The notes beneath the pieces were generated by a model. The model did not search any database and was not told the origin of the DNA. It saw only the letters and a list, made by a program, of their open reading frames with translations. The position numbers and the translations under genes are program-made. This document shows positions 1 to 11,990 of a DNA stretch of 64,000 bases, in pieces. Source of the DNA: Macrotis lagotis (lineage: Eukaryota > Chordata > Mammalia > Peramelemorphia > Peramelidae). Each line of letters opens with the position of its first letter. Within the stretch, counting starts at the first letter, position 1. The stretch lies in NCBI RefSeq assembly GCF_037893015.1, contig NC_133665.1, positions 194,056,146 to 194,120,145 on the forward strand. The letters run 5' to 3'.

Positions 1-501
1 TTTAGGAGTGAATGGGTCCAGGGCAGAACAGGAGAGGCCAAAGCTCTGTGCTGATCAGTGGGTGAGTTAGAGAGACCCAGGGGAGTGTGTTGCCTCCCAC
101 TGTGAGTGAGCTTCTGTCCAAGTCTGAGCAAGGGAACAGCCAGGGGGAACACTGGGGTCATTGTCCTGGGGAGCCCAGAGAGCCAGGGACAAGGCCTGGT
201 GCGACTCTCCAGCAGTGGGCTCCTCTTTACCATTTAATTCTAATTAGGAGGAGTCTCAGCTTTGACTGAAAGCTTCAAGGCTGTGCTCACCTACCCCAGC
301 CCCAGTTTTACCATCTGTTCAGGGATTTATCACCAACCTTCTTCCCCAAATCCAGGGCTCAGGGTTGGCGAGAAGCCAAGCAACAGGCCTCCAGGACACA
401 AGTTCTTCAACTACTTCCAGCCCAGGTGCCCTCCACATATCACCTGTCACTCTCTTCCCCCCCACCCCAGCCCACGTACCTGAGACACTACTGAGCCTTA
501 C

Positions 502-595
502 CTGTGAGATTGGAGAAGGTGGAGAGCAGGTAGCAGTAATGGCCCAACAGCTCCAAGAGGGGCAGGTCTGTGGAGGCTTCACCCAAGGGGGTGAC
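502..595 (-). CDS. CRHR2: CRHR2 exon 2, beta-type transcript (extracellular domain start)
   Basis: This is a 94-nt internal exon on the minus strand. It is preceded by a pyrimidine-rich tract and an 'accag' acceptor (AG at 597-596) and followed by a GTAAGG donor starting at 501. It encodes 31 residues plus one base. The end of the stretch, LPLLELLGHYCYLLSTFSNL then T, aligns with the human CRHR2-beta segment containing QPLWALLEQYCHTIMTLTNL. The Tyr-Cys pair matches; in family B receptors such a cysteine takes part in the extracellular-domain disulphides. An N-glycosylation site (Asn-Leu-Thr) sits at the exon end, where human has Asn-Leu-Ser. The acceptor is phase 0, matching exon 1, and the donor is phase 1, as needed to join the common next exon. 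CRHR2 is a class B G-protein-coupled receptor for urocortins and CRH that signals mainly through Gs and cAMP at the plasma membrane. The following exon was not found in 1-501, so it lies beyond the left edge. Confidence 0.85.
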
Positions 596-2219
596 CTGGT
601 GGAAGGAGGGGGAGACTTGTCAACTATGCACAAAGAGCCACGGAGACCAACTGCTGTTGGGCCTGGCCACATCACTCCCCTTGGACCAGCTCCAGGCTCA
701 GGTCTGTCCCTGCCCCTTATCTTCCCCTCCCACCCCAATCAACCACTGTCCCCCGGACCTCAGAAGAAGTCTTCTGGGGGCTTGCCCAAGTGGGCTCCCA
801 TCCAGGCTAACTGTTCCACCTGCCCCCCAGGTCCTGGCCCAAGTCTCCTCCAGCTTCGTAGTCTAGTTTCATGCTTTAGGACTCAGAGAATAGAGAGCAA
901 GAAGGCAACTGGGGGAGCCATCTATCCAGTTTATGGAGGCAGAGATTTGGGTCCAGAGACAGGAATTCTTTGCTCAAGGTCACCCAAAGATGAATTGGCA
1001 GAGCCAGCCCTAGAAGCCAGGCTTGCCCGCTTCCTTGTCCTGGCCACATCACCAGTGGACACTTCTGGAATATCAACTGACCTGCAAGGCCAGGAACCAA
1101 AGGGAAGAGGAGTCTTGCAGGGTTCTACACAGGTGAAAAGAGGATTTGGTTGCTAGACCTGGCGTGAGTCTCTGTTTCTCAGGTTTGTGCTCATGGCAAA
1201 TGGGGAGCATCAAGCTCTGTGGCCTGGGGACCATGTGGTCGAGCAGGAGAGCCCCAAGGTGGGACTTCTGTCCCTGACAAGCTGTGGCAGCCTGGTCTTC
1301 TCACTGACCCGGGGCCTCTGGTTCCTTTTCTCTAAGATGGGGCTGATACCTACATAATCGAGGCTCAAGATAATGTTTACGAAGCACTTGGCAAACCTTA
1401 ACTTCTGAAGGAGGGAGGCAGCCTTACTGAGAGAGAGAGATAACCAAGGAAAGGATGGGAGCCGGGATGATGGGGGCACACAGATGTGACTTCCTCATGG
1501 AGTGTTGGACTTGTTCAAGTTCACTCACATGCTCCTCCTCAAATAGGAGTCAGTGTGTCCTGTCTGTGAAAGCAAACACCGATGGGGGCTCAAAAGCTGT
1601 GGCCTTGAAACCTGGTGGGGGGGCATTGTATGTGAGAGAGGAGGATGGCCCAGAGAGCGTGGCCTGCTGGGTGGACCCTTCTGGGCCACACTGGGGTACA
1701 CTCACTCACACGTTCACATAGTATACACATACAGGTCATACTTGTACACACCTGTACCATATGTTTGCTCACATATAAAGACACAAACACAACCATGGGC
1801 ACCCTGAAAGCCCTCTGGGGTCTTCTGGGGGCTGTGACAACCGATTCTTTCACTCCCCAAAGGAGGAGACAGAGAAAGGGTCTCCCTGGGAAGAGGGGGG
1901 GCAGATCCTGGCTCCCCCAGAGCTCTTCCCAGACCCCGCTGGCTGCAGGTTCTTCCCGGATGGCCTGGCTCAGGCCCACTTCTAAATTTAGCCCCTGCTC
2001 TAAGCTTCTGAGGTTTACCGGCCCCTGCCCTACAAGGCAGAGGGAGGGAGGGACAAGGACAGAGCGAGGCCCCCTTCCTCCCGGCCCTCCCTGCCTGATC
2101 AAGGTCAGCCAAGGTCCTCGGCTGTGGAGGAAGCCAGGCCTGGCCTGCTCACAGCCTCATTTTGTGCTGAGCCAGTTTTCCTTCATGGACCTGGCATTTC
2201 CTGAGCATCCCCTGCCCTC

Positions 2220-2380
2220 CACACACACACAAAGACATACATGTAGACACACAAACACACACACATGTACTCAGACACACACAGAAGCACACGAACACAC
2301 AGATTCAAACAGTCACACACATGGACACACAGACATACTGACACAGACACAAGTCATCTACACACACACACACACACATG
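2220..2380. repeat. Impure CA-rich microsatellite
   Basis: CA repeats broken by gac and tac units, ending in a purer CA run at about 2361-2378. Confidence 0.9.
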
Positions 2381-2409
2381 TGCCCAGGCTGCTCTGGGTT
2401 CAACTCTGT

Positions 2410-2580
2410 CACTAGAGGAGGAGGCACAGCTTGGCATCTGGTGGGAAGAACTTGGACAAGTTCTTGAACAAGTCACTTCCCTCCCATGTGCCTCAGTTTC
2501 CTCATCTGTAACATGCAGAGGTGGGCTACGATGGCCTCTGAGTTTGTGTCCAGCTCTAGATCTGAGATCTCATGAGCAGC
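2410..2580 (+). repeat. MIR fragment, sense
   Basis: Typical MIR core: 'acaagtcacttccctcccat', then 'cctcagtttcctcatctgta'. Confidence 0.65.
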
Positions 2581-2793
2581 CTGAGTAGGGAGACGGGAGG
2601 GGGTCCTGGAGGACACAGATAGGACCAGAGGCTGGGAGAGGGAGGATCCGGGTGGGAGGGTGGGGACTTTGGGGACCCAGAGAACAACACAAATCAAAGG
2701 CTGGGCAGGAAGGGCCCTGGGGAGACCGGGGGTGGAAGAAACCAGTGATCAATAACAATAAACACTTCCACGGTCCTGCGGGTGACAGCAGGA

Positions 2794-2801
2794 TGACGTC
2801 A
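2794..2801. promoter_or_regulatory. Palindromic cAMP response element in CRHR2 intron 1
   Basis: A perfect TGACGTCA, followed at once by CGTAAT so that a second ACGTAA-type half-site overlaps. It could be bound by CREB or ATF. Function is not shown, and a perfect 8-mer can occur by chance in DNA of this length. Confidence 0.35.
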
Positions 2802-3264
2802 CGTAATGGGCTGTCACAGGGAAGAAGAATGAGCCTGGCTCAGTTGGGCCCCATGGGCCAGAATTAGGAGCAGTGCGGGGAGAGGCAGGACTTCCTAGTG
2901 ATCAGAGCTGTCTGGAAGGGGGTCATCTGCCTCTGGAAGTGGGGGGGCTCCCAAGCAGAGACTAGATGGCCATTTATCAGGGTGCAGAGCAGGGAACTTG
3001 TTCCGGCGGAGCTCTGGGGCCTCTGGACCTGGGACCCAGGTAAGCGAGGGTGGCTAAGGTGAGTCAGGGAGGACTTCCCAGAAGAGGTGAGGTGGAGAAG
3101 AAGCTTCCACAAACATGCAAAGACCACAGTGGGGGTGGGAGGGGGCACCTGAGACAGCACCCCCTCCTCAGAGGTGCCTCTTGGTCTCAGAACCATCGGA
3201 AAAAGCCCAGAAGTCCTGGAACCCAGCAAAGAGATGGTCAGCCCTTTAGCCCAAGTGCTGTGAG

Positions 3265-3480
3265 GATAGGAGCCCTGGAGTCAGCAGGACCTCTATTCAA
3301 ATGTGACCTCAGACACTTCCGACGTGGATGACCCTGGGCAAGTCACTTCACCCATTGGCCTCAGTTTCCTTATCTGTAAATTGGGGAGAATGAAGCCTTC
3401 TCCCCAGGGTGGTCAAGAATATAAATGAGATGATGTTTGTAAATGGCTTAGGGCGGTGTCTTGAATGGGGTAGGCTAAGC
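3265..3480 (+). repeat. MIR or related SINE, sense
   Basis: Contains 'ggcaagtcacttcacccatt' and 'cctcagtttccttatctgta', the MIR core and following segment. Confidence 0.65.
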
Positions 3481-4021
3481 GAATCACTCCAGTGCTTGGA
3501 GATCTGCCTACATAATATCTGATTGTTCTTTCCTCTCCTTCTGGGGTCAGAGGACAGAAATGAAGACCAGACCAAGACCCAGGACATCAACTGTTCTGGT
3601 GTGGTTTCCACTATCCTGGGGCCAAGGAAGAGCCCCTGGTGTCACTCCCAGTAGAGTGGGAGCTTCTGGAGGGCAGGACCCGAGTTCTTGCCTCACTCTG
3701 TATCCTCAGGACTTAGCACTTTTCTTGAGTGTGTAACCAAGGCTGGCAGACTGTGCCTCATCTCATCTCCCCTTCTGTGATGGGGCCCTTCTTCTCCTGG
3801 GACATTGGAGATGGACCTGGGGAGCAGCAGTAGTGAGGGACCAAGGAAGGCAGCCTTCCTACACCCTACTCTTTCTGCACCCATGCCCAATGGCTGAGGT
3901 GGGTACTAGGTTCCCCATTCGCTTTCTCCCTCCCTCTGAGAGAGCCTTTGGGAAGACCAAGCCAGCCATCTACAGAAATGCAAATTAGTTAGACAGGTGA
4001 GAGAAGAGAGATGGATCTATG

Positions 4022-4079
<58 letters not shown>
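4022..4079. repeat. (CAT)n microsatellite
   Basis: About 19 uninterrupted cat/atc units. Confidence 0.97.
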
Positions 4080-4081
<2 letters not shown>

Positions 4082-4293
4082 TTTCTATGAAGGTTGCCTT
4101 CAAGAAACGTCCAAACTCTTTGAATAATCTTCAACTTCTCCAATATGCAAAGGCTGCCCCAACATTCTATTGGAGCAGCTGCTAAGTCCTAGAGTAGAGG
4201 AGTACTAATGAAGCAGATGCCAGGGACGTAGTGGCACCTCAACAGAGAAGGAGCCAAGACAGAAAATGGAGAGAAAGGATGTCTGAAGGGAAC

Positions 4294-4480
4294 AAAGGAC
4301 TAGACAGGGGCAGCTAGGTGACACAGTGGATAAAGCACTGGCCCTGGAGTCAGGGGGACCTGAGTTCAAATGTGGCCTCAGACACTTCATAATTGCCTAG
4401 CTGCGGGACCTTGGGCAAGTCACTGAACCCCATTGTCTTAAACAAAATTTTTAAAAAATTTAAAAAAAGGACTGAACAGG
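4294..4480 (+). mobile_element. Marsupial tRNA-derived SINE, sense
   Basis: The SINE (4309-4465) runs from 'cagctaggtgacacagtgga' to an A-rich end. It is flanked by a 15-bp repeat with two mismatches, aaaggactagacagg (4294-4308) and aaaggactgaacagg (4466-4480). Confidence 0.85.
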
Positions 4481-5586
4481 AAGGGTGGCTTCCCACCAAC
4501 AAACTGAGGCATGAACATACTGGGATGTAAGGGAGAACTGAGATGAACAGAGAGGAAAAAAGCAAACGCAGAGACTCCAGCAGGAGAGGAAAAGAACATC
4601 ACAGATATTTAACTGAAGAAGAAAAGACTGTGCAGGAAGGATGCAAATCTCCAAGCATTCGAGTGATTCATTTATGGAAAAGAGAGACCAGATTTACTCT
4701 GCCCCAGAGAGGAAAAAAAAAAACTAGGATAAAGAGTAAAGCTGTCATTAAAAACTCTAGGCCTCAGTTTCCTTCTTTGTAAAATAAGGTTACTGGCCCA
4801 ACACATCCCCAGCAGCACCCCTCCTGAGCTGATGGTTCAGTGACAAAGAGTCTGAGTGAATAAATGTACATTTTGATTGGATGTCAGAGAAGACTTCCTA
4901 CTGATGGTGGTTTTCCAAAACCATGGATGGTCTAAATATGGAGGCCACTGGTCACGTGTCAGGGGCAGTGTGGGACAAGCTCCTTCTCAGGGTTGGGTTG
5001 ATCTTGGGAAGACTGACACTCCATGGCTCTACCTGCGTCCGTGGGGGTCCTTTTTTGCCCAAAGCCCTCTGAGACCATGAGGAAGGGGGAGGAGGTTCTG
5101 GGCAAGTCTTACAAAGTTCTTGGGGTTTCAGTCAGTTATCAGCCAGGGAGGAGATGTGGGAGCTTAACCCATGAAAAGTGAGAGCTGCATGCTGGGCCAC
5201 CCTGGGCCCCTGCAAAGAGAAAGAAGCTCCAAGTCCCTGGATCTATATTTACCTATGGATTTGGAGCAGGCAGGCTCTAAAATTCTGTCAAAGAAAAGCA
5301 GAATGCAGATTTTGAGAGGGGGGCTCAGAAGAAATGTCATCTGGGGGTTCCTAAGCTGCGGCCCAGGAACTTGATGCATGTATTTCACTAGAAACCCCAC
5401 CCCCAGAGCAGGATGCCAGTCCTAGACCCATTCATACATGAAGTGAATCCCCTCCATGACCCACCCCTTTCTCAGCTCTTGCCCTGGAACCATTCAATCT
5501 CAGTGAAGACTGAGTCTGTGAGAAGCTTTTTGGGGGAAATATGGTTGCTTTCCTCACCCCACCAAGGTCCTGGCCTCCTCTTGGCC

Positions 5587-5624
5587 AGGTTGGTGCCATG
5601 GTCATAGGTTGGTGCCATGGTCAT
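5587..5624. repeat. 19-bp perfect tandem duplication
   Basis: aggttggtgccatggtcat occurs twice in direct succession. Confidence 0.95.
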
Positions 5625-7193
5625 TTCACAGTCTGCCACTCAACAGAGTCCTCAGGACTCGTGTTAAATGAATAAACTGGCAAGGTTCTGGAGATCTGAG
5701 CCTGAGAGCCTGCCTTGGAGGGAGTGAGGCGTGGGGCTATGGGAGCAGTGAGTTCTCCTCCCGGGAGGTCTTCAAGACACTTGGTGACTTGGTTATCCTG
5801 GAGGCCCTTGCTCCAGGCTGAGTTCTGTCCCCCAGGCTCGGTGCCCCTCCCTTCTCTGTCTAGAGTTGATGATATGATTCTATATTTTCTTGACTCAAAT
5901 TGCTTGATGAGTTATTTCCAGGCCTAGGGCTGGTACTTGACTCAGTAGGTATCTGATAAATATCTCTATACTGACCCAAAGCTTTGTGTCTCTCTTTCTA
6001 TGGGTTTGTCTCCCTCTCCCCACTGTGTTGCCCAACATAAGACTGGACACCTTGGGAAGCTGAGAAGGAACTCAGAGGAGACCTAGTGATTGAGTGAGAG
6101 AAATAGCCTTCAGTTGACTGGGATGGAGAGACCTTTGCTCAAAGACAGGGGCTGGGTTCAAGGCCTCCCACAGCCCAAGAGTCAGAGGACTCTTCAAGGA
6201 GGCTGGATGGGGGGGGGGGCTGGAAAGGGGCTTTCTGTAGATTAGCTTCCTCAGGGGTCCTATCCAACCGGTTCTGATTCTTCCCTTCTCCATTCTGTGG
6301 CTGAGTAGTCTAGGACATTCTGTGGGAAGGAGCACGGCAACGTCTGTGCTAGGGTTAACGATGATGGGAGTTCATCGCCCCCAGTGTCCACCTGGAAGCA
6401 AAGAGAATTAATGGGCTCACAGACTCTGCTGGCATTTAATGAGCCAAGACGGGGGGCAGGGGCATGGGCATGGGGGAGGGTCACTGTGCTTATTTCTTCC
6501 TATACATGGCTTCTCTCTGCTGTGGGTCAGGATCAACCTTGCTTAAGTCAAAGATCAGAACGAGGATCAGGAAACCCAAAGACTCAGGATTCCGAGCAAG
6601 AAGGATGGGGAACTGACAGAGGAGCTTGGCACTCTCTCCTCTCTACCCACCTGGGAATGGGGTAAGAAGGAGTTCTTTCAATATGGCTCATCTGAGCTGC
6701 CCACATCCAGGGGGAAATGCCCTGCAGGCAATTGATGATGCCAGAAGGGAAAGCAGGGCTGATCTAAATAGGAAGGAATCATTGATACAGAGATGGGAAT
6801 GGAGTCCATGGCAGCAGAGGAGCTCACCAAGGGAAAGAGTGGAGAGGTGGAAGAGAAGAAAACCCAGAAGAAGACATTTGAAGAAGGACACCTGCTTAGG
6901 CAAAGGAGACCGTGCTGATGAGATGTCCTAAACTCCTGCCCTCCTCAACATCATTGGAGGGTACTGACGATGTTTAACCCAGAGAAGAAAAGTCTCAAGG
7001 GCTCATGATGGCGGTTTGCAAGTATTTACAATGCGGACACATGGAGGAAGCATGAGGGCTAAGAGGAACAGAGTCTTAGGTTGTAAAGTCTTTATACTGA
7101 AGAAGGAAATAACAAATAACGGCCAACCCATTGGAGCTGGGACCCGGGGAAGAGGTGGTGGGCTGGGAAATCTTTGGAAATCTCAAAGCAGAG

Positions 7194-7237
<44 letters not shown>
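7194..7237. repeat. (CCAG)n microsatellite
   Basis: About eleven ccag units. Confidence 0.97.
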
Positions 7238-7562
7238 CCTTTTGAGAAGGCTGTCAAGGTGTTTTGTTTTGCTTTGTTTTTTTTTTCTGTCAGGTACATA
7301 CAGGGCCTGCTTTGGGTTACCTAACTCAGAAATTCTATGTTTGAACCTACTTAAGGTCAGAGTACCTTATCAAATTTTTATCACTTTCTTCCCTGCCTCA
7401 GTTTGTCACACTCTCACTTCAACTAACTCTGAGGATCCAATCTTTTCCATGAAATTTTCTTAAAATAATAGAGAAAAGGGAGAAACCTCGCCTCAGTCCT
7501 ACAAAAAATACTTATTCTTTTGTCTACATACACATAACCCTTCTTGCATCAATTCATGTGCT

Positions 7563-7755
7563 TTCCATGACTTCCATCCATCCCTCCATCCCTCCATCTA
7601 TCCCTTTCTCCTATAATACATCTATCTGCTTACGTATGAGTTCATCCCTCCCTCCCTGTATATATCCATCCACTTCTCCTGCCTTCCCTCCCCCACGCCT
7701 CCTTCCATCCATCCATCTGTCTATGTGCCCATCCATCCGTTCCTCCACCTACCCA
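7563..7755. repeat. CCAT/CCTC-rich degenerate repeat
   Basis: Interrupted ccatc and ccctc units over about 190 bases. Confidence 0.75.
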
Positions 7756-8070
7756 TGTGTTTCTTGTATGGGAACTGGATCTGGAAGAGACCCTCTGAGG
7801 TCAGAGGATGCACGATCCAGAGTCATCTGGGCAGAACTTCTCATTTTACAACGAAAGAAATAGAGACCCAGAGAGGTCAAGGATTTGCCCCCCCCCCAGA
7901 GGTGGGATTTGGCAATCCTAGAGGTAGAAACTGCCCCCAAGTCCTCCTCAGGCTGCTGGGAGGACTCTGGAGGAGGCAGTTCTCAGTCTCTTTCTGTTCG
8001 GAAGTTCTAATCCCAGCCAAGGATGCCGGATCTTTGTTCTTTGACTGAATGGGGCCAGGTTGAGAACCTG

Positions 8071-8347
8071 GGATGTCCTGGGAAGGACAGAACCTCCAAG
8101 CACCTTGGGAGCGCTCCTGGGGACACCCACCACTGCTGTCTTCCTGAGAAGAACCCAAACCTCTGCTCACAAGGACCCGTACGCGTTTCAAAGGAGAATG
8201 TCTGTGAGAAATCCCGAGGTTGTAAAGGGAATAGGCAGCATTGCCCCCCACCCCCCACCCCTACCCCAATGGGAACTCTCCCAGCAATCCCGGATGTCTT
8301 GGGAAGGACAGAACCTCCAAGCACCTTGGGAGCGCTCCTGGGGACAC
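8071..8347. repeat. 56-bp direct duplication in CRHR2 intron 1
   Basis: 8071-8126 and 8292-8347 are identical except for one base (c/t at position 8). They start 'ggatgtc' and end 'gctcctggggacac', and are 221 bases apart. Such high identity suggests a recent local duplication. Confidence 0.92.
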
Positions 8348-9087
8348 TGGAGCCTCTGCAAAGTGCTCCTGATCCTGCTGCTGATCCCTTGAGCCATGGG
8401 CTCAGCTCCAGGCGCCACATTTCTGGAAAGATGGGGATTGGGGAGTGTCTGGGAGTCAGCAGTCTGGGGAAGGGCCTGGGACCAGACCCTGAGGGGAGGG
8501 GAAGCATCTTAGTTGGGAGAAGGAAAGACTGAGAAGGGGCCTGAGAACCCAGTTCAGGCATTTTGAAGGGGATCATGTGGAGGACAGAGCCCGGAGTGAT
8601 GGGGGGGTGAGGGGAGCTGGGAAGAGACCAATTCAGGCTCAACCTCAGGAAGAGCCCTGCAGTGGCCCAGACTTAGGGGCTGCTCTTCTCCAGGGCTTCT
8701 GAGCAGAGACCAGCCTAGCAGTCATCTGGAAGTCTTGCTCAGCCAAGAGTTGGATTGGAAGCCTGAGACTACACTCTCCACATAATTTCCATAACACCTC
8801 CCTTCCCCCATTGTGGGGTGCAAGCTCAGGTGAGGAAACTGAGGCAACCCCCACCTCACATCCTAGTCTCCTTTTCAATGTATCTGCTATGAGGTGCTTC
8901 CTTTATCTTTCTAGGCAATGACATGTCTCCTCTTTCCACTTAGAGGCCACATTGACCCTCAGACCTTTTTGGTGAGAGACAAGCTCAGAAGCGACCTCTC
9001 TCCATAGGTTTCCATTTCTGCCTCCATGGCACTTCTGGCATGAGCTCCAGATTTCCCCCTGTGCGCACACGCATGCACACGTGCGCT

Positions 9088-9089
<2 letters not shown>

Positions 9090-9124
<35 letters not shown>
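9090..9124. repeat. (CA)n microsatellite
   Basis: A pure CA run preceded by impure gcac units from 9061. Confidence 0.96.
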
Positions 9125-9127
<3 letters not shown>

Positions 9128-9384
9128 TTGGAGGATGGGATATTTGGAAACATGTCAGGAAAACAAGGACCCATGAAATGCCAGTCTCTGAGTACAGAGA
9201 GGAAGAGACCTTAAAGGGGCCTGAGAAATCCCTTCGTGGCCCACTCCTCATTATTTTACATAGAAGGAAAATGATCCCTAGACACAGTGACTTGTCTAAG
9301 CTCACATGTCACCCACCCGGGCCGGGCGAGCACAGGGCTTCAAAGTCCTTCCCTATTTCCTTTAACTTGGCTTCAGCCTGAGAA

Positions 9385-9560
9385 CCCCCCAAATCTGAAG
9401 TCAAATCTCATCTCTATGCTTCTTATCAACTCCATGAACTATGGGCAAGTGCTTTAACTTTTCTGAGACTCAGTTTTCCCATTTGTAAAAATGGGGACGA
9501 TGACAGTTACGCTAGTCGTCTTATAGGACAGCTCTGCAAACCTTAAGAAACCCTTATTCT
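9385..9560 (+). repeat. MIR, sense
   Basis: Contains 'actatgggcaagtgctttaa' and 'gactcagttttcccatttgt'. Confidence 0.65.
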
Positions 9561-10094
9561 GGGATCCAAGTCCAGTCAAGTTTTTTCCAAGAGAAAAGGG
9601 AAATACTCATGAACTTGGTACGAGTCGTCCTTCTAGGTGTCTCACACAGAGAAGGAAACCTTAAAACTGCCTCTTCCAGGGGGACTGACACACCGTTCCC
9701 CAAAGCCCCAGTGCCCAGACAGCTCCTCTTCAGTGAAGAGAACTGGGATTGAATGGGGTTGAATGTGGCCTTGAGGGCTTCCCCCACCTTGTTCCCTGAT
9801 CCCCTGATTCCTTTATCCAGGACCCCCTTCCTAGTCTATCTCCAGGCAATCTTTCCAGACTTAATTCTCCCTTTACATCCAGGCAAAGTGGCCTCCTCCC
9901 TGGTTTCTGAATTCCACATAGTTTTTCTCACCTTCCTGCTTTCAAATAGGCTGGAAAGTCCACTCTTCACCTCCAGCTCTCAAAATCCTTGTTTTTGTTC
10001 AGTTGTTTCAGTTGCATCTGGCTCTTGGGATCCTATTTGGGGGGTTCTTGGCAAGATACAAGAGTGGTTTGCCATTTTCTTCTCTGATTCATTT

Positions 10095-10215
10095 TTATAG
10101 ATGAAGAAACTGAGGCACAGAGGGTTAAATGACTTATCCAGGGTGACACAACTAATAAGTGTCTGAGATCAAAGTTAGATCCTCCACTCTATCCGCTGTA
10201 CCGCCACTGACCCTT
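10095..10215 (-). repeat. MIR, antisense
   Basis: Contains 'gatgaagaaactgaggcaca' and the complementary core ending 'ctctatccgctgtaccgcc'. Confidence 0.7.
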
Positions 10216-10719
10216 CAACTGTTTAATTTCCTGTTGAGATAGCACCTCTTATGGGAAGCCTTCCATCATGGAATAGAGAATGCCAGAATCTCAGAACTGG
10301 AAGGGAGGGGGCAACAACTCCGTCAAATCTGGGCCTAAACAAGGGCCCTAGCTTCAATATGCTGGACTAGTAACCACTCCTGGAGGGGGGTTCTAGGTTT
10401 GCTGCAAGTCAACTGAAGGATGGAATCCTTTGGAGCAGAGGATTGAAGTGGGAGGAGATACCTTTAAGAGACTCCAAAAGGGAGTTTTGTTTGAATCATG
10501 GGTTTCCTAACTTTGAAACTGGGAGAGGTGTTCAAGGCCGTTGTGTCCATCCCCTCTTTGTAGGGTTGAGAAAACAGACCAATGAGTGAAGTCACTTGTT
10601 TTTCCCAGGTAAATAGGTATTGACTTGAGTGGTGGAGGCTGAATTTGAATCCAGTTCCTCACACTTCAAAAACTTTGGACTTTTGAAATTGTATTATGCT
10701 GTGTGGGAGACTGAGAAGA

Positions 10720-10779
10720 AAAAGAGAAAGAAAGGAAGGAAGGAAGGGAAAAGGGAGGGAGGGAGGGAGGAAGGAAGGA

Positions 10780-10842
<63 letters not shown>
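10720..10842. repeat. GGAA then (GA)n microsatellite
   Basis: aagg/ggga tetranucleotides lead into about 29 GA units at 10782-10839. Confidence 0.96.
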
Positions 10843-10843
<1 letters not shown>

Positions 10844-11168
10844 AAACCTCAAGTTTGAGAAACCCTGAGAAGCCTCAGACACAAGCAATCCCCTGAAGTG
10901 ACTCAGTAGAGGGTTTAGTTTAACAGTTAAAGATGAAGGAGTTAAAAAAGATTTTCTAAACCTCAAGTGGAGGTTTAGGATGAAGACCATGTCTTTGAGA
11001 ACAAGGAGTGGTCAAATCCCTTCCCAAGGATCAGGAAACCACCCCTTCAGTCAACCCATTCGTGTTATTTGGCAGCTCTACTTGTCAGGAAATCATTGCT
11101 GCTGGTTGGTTCATTCTGCCCTCAGAGCACAGAAACCACACAAGGGGGCCCTTCTGACGTTCCACAAC

Positions 11169-11348
11169 CCTTCAGACATTTTTTTTAGGTTTTTTGCAAG
11201 GTAAACGGGGTTAAGTGGCTTGCCCAAGGCCACACAGCTAGGTCATTATTAAGTGTCTGAGACCAGATTTGAACCCAGGTACTCCTGACTCCAAGGCCGG
11301 TGCTTTATCCAGTATGCCACCTAGCTGCCCCCCACCTTCAGACATTTT
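11169..11348 (-). mobile_element. Marsupial SINE, antisense
   Basis: The SINE is flanked by ccttcagacatttt at 11169-11182 and 11335-11348. It contains the full tail, core and head in reverse, and joins the edge of the CR1/L3 fragment. Confidence 0.88.
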
Positions 11349-11990
11349 GAAGGCTGCTACTATTCGCCCCACACACAACAAACCTTCCTCAAATATGCCC
11401 AGTTCTCTAGAGCAGTTTTGATAGGGCATGAACTCAAAGTCCTTCGCTGTCCTCATTTTCCTTGTCTGGTCACTCTTCATATTACCCATCTTCCTAGGCT
11501 GTGGCCTCCCCCAGAACTGAATGACATACTCCCCATGCCATGTGACAAGGACAGAGGTCAGTGGTGATCGGAAATTTGGCCCCTCCTTAACGTGGCCAAG
11601 GACCACCTTGGCTTCTTTGGCTGCCACATCCCACTGCGGATACTAATTGAGCTTGTAACCCAAAACCTCCAGATCTTTTTCAGGTCAAGTCTTTCCCAAC
11701 TTGTATTTGGGAAGTTGATTTCTTGGGTCCGCATGTAAGACTTTACATTGATCAGTATTAAACATCATCTTATCAGATTTAACCTAATGCTCGATCACCC
11801 TATGAAGCTCTTTTGAGCCTCAAATGCTGCCATCCCTCCTGGCCAAATTCCATCTCTGCTTTTCTGCAAAAAATTATTAAGCAGAACAAAACCAAGCACA
11901 GAACAGAGCTGGAGGCTTCTCTGCAGGTGTCCCAATGGAGAACCTCCCACATATTCCTCCAGCCAGCCATGGCTGCTCGGGTGTTCCCCA
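11340..11990 (-). mobile_element. Antisense CR1/L3-type LINE fragment
   Basis: The complement reads as a degraded reverse transcriptase C-terminal part. It includes pieces similar to the family's 'NKMKFN..KCKVLHLG' block (around 11730-11770 on the plus strand) and the following 'DLKKIW' block. Stops and shifts are frequent. It is an old repeat. Confidence 0.5.

Noticed and set aside
1..501. A search for the CRHR2 alpha-type first exon or the common next exon
   Set aside because: No minus-strand frame matched the expected cysteine-containing segment, so these exons should lie outside the window.
365..1156. A 263-codon plus-strand open frame at the left end
   Set aside because: It overlaps the CRHR2 exon 2 antisense, shows no domain, and its composition follows GC-rich non-coding sequence. 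It is a shadow frame.
10629..10990. Arg/Glu- and Ser/Leu-repeat frames
   Set aside because: They are translations of the GGAA/GA microsatellite.
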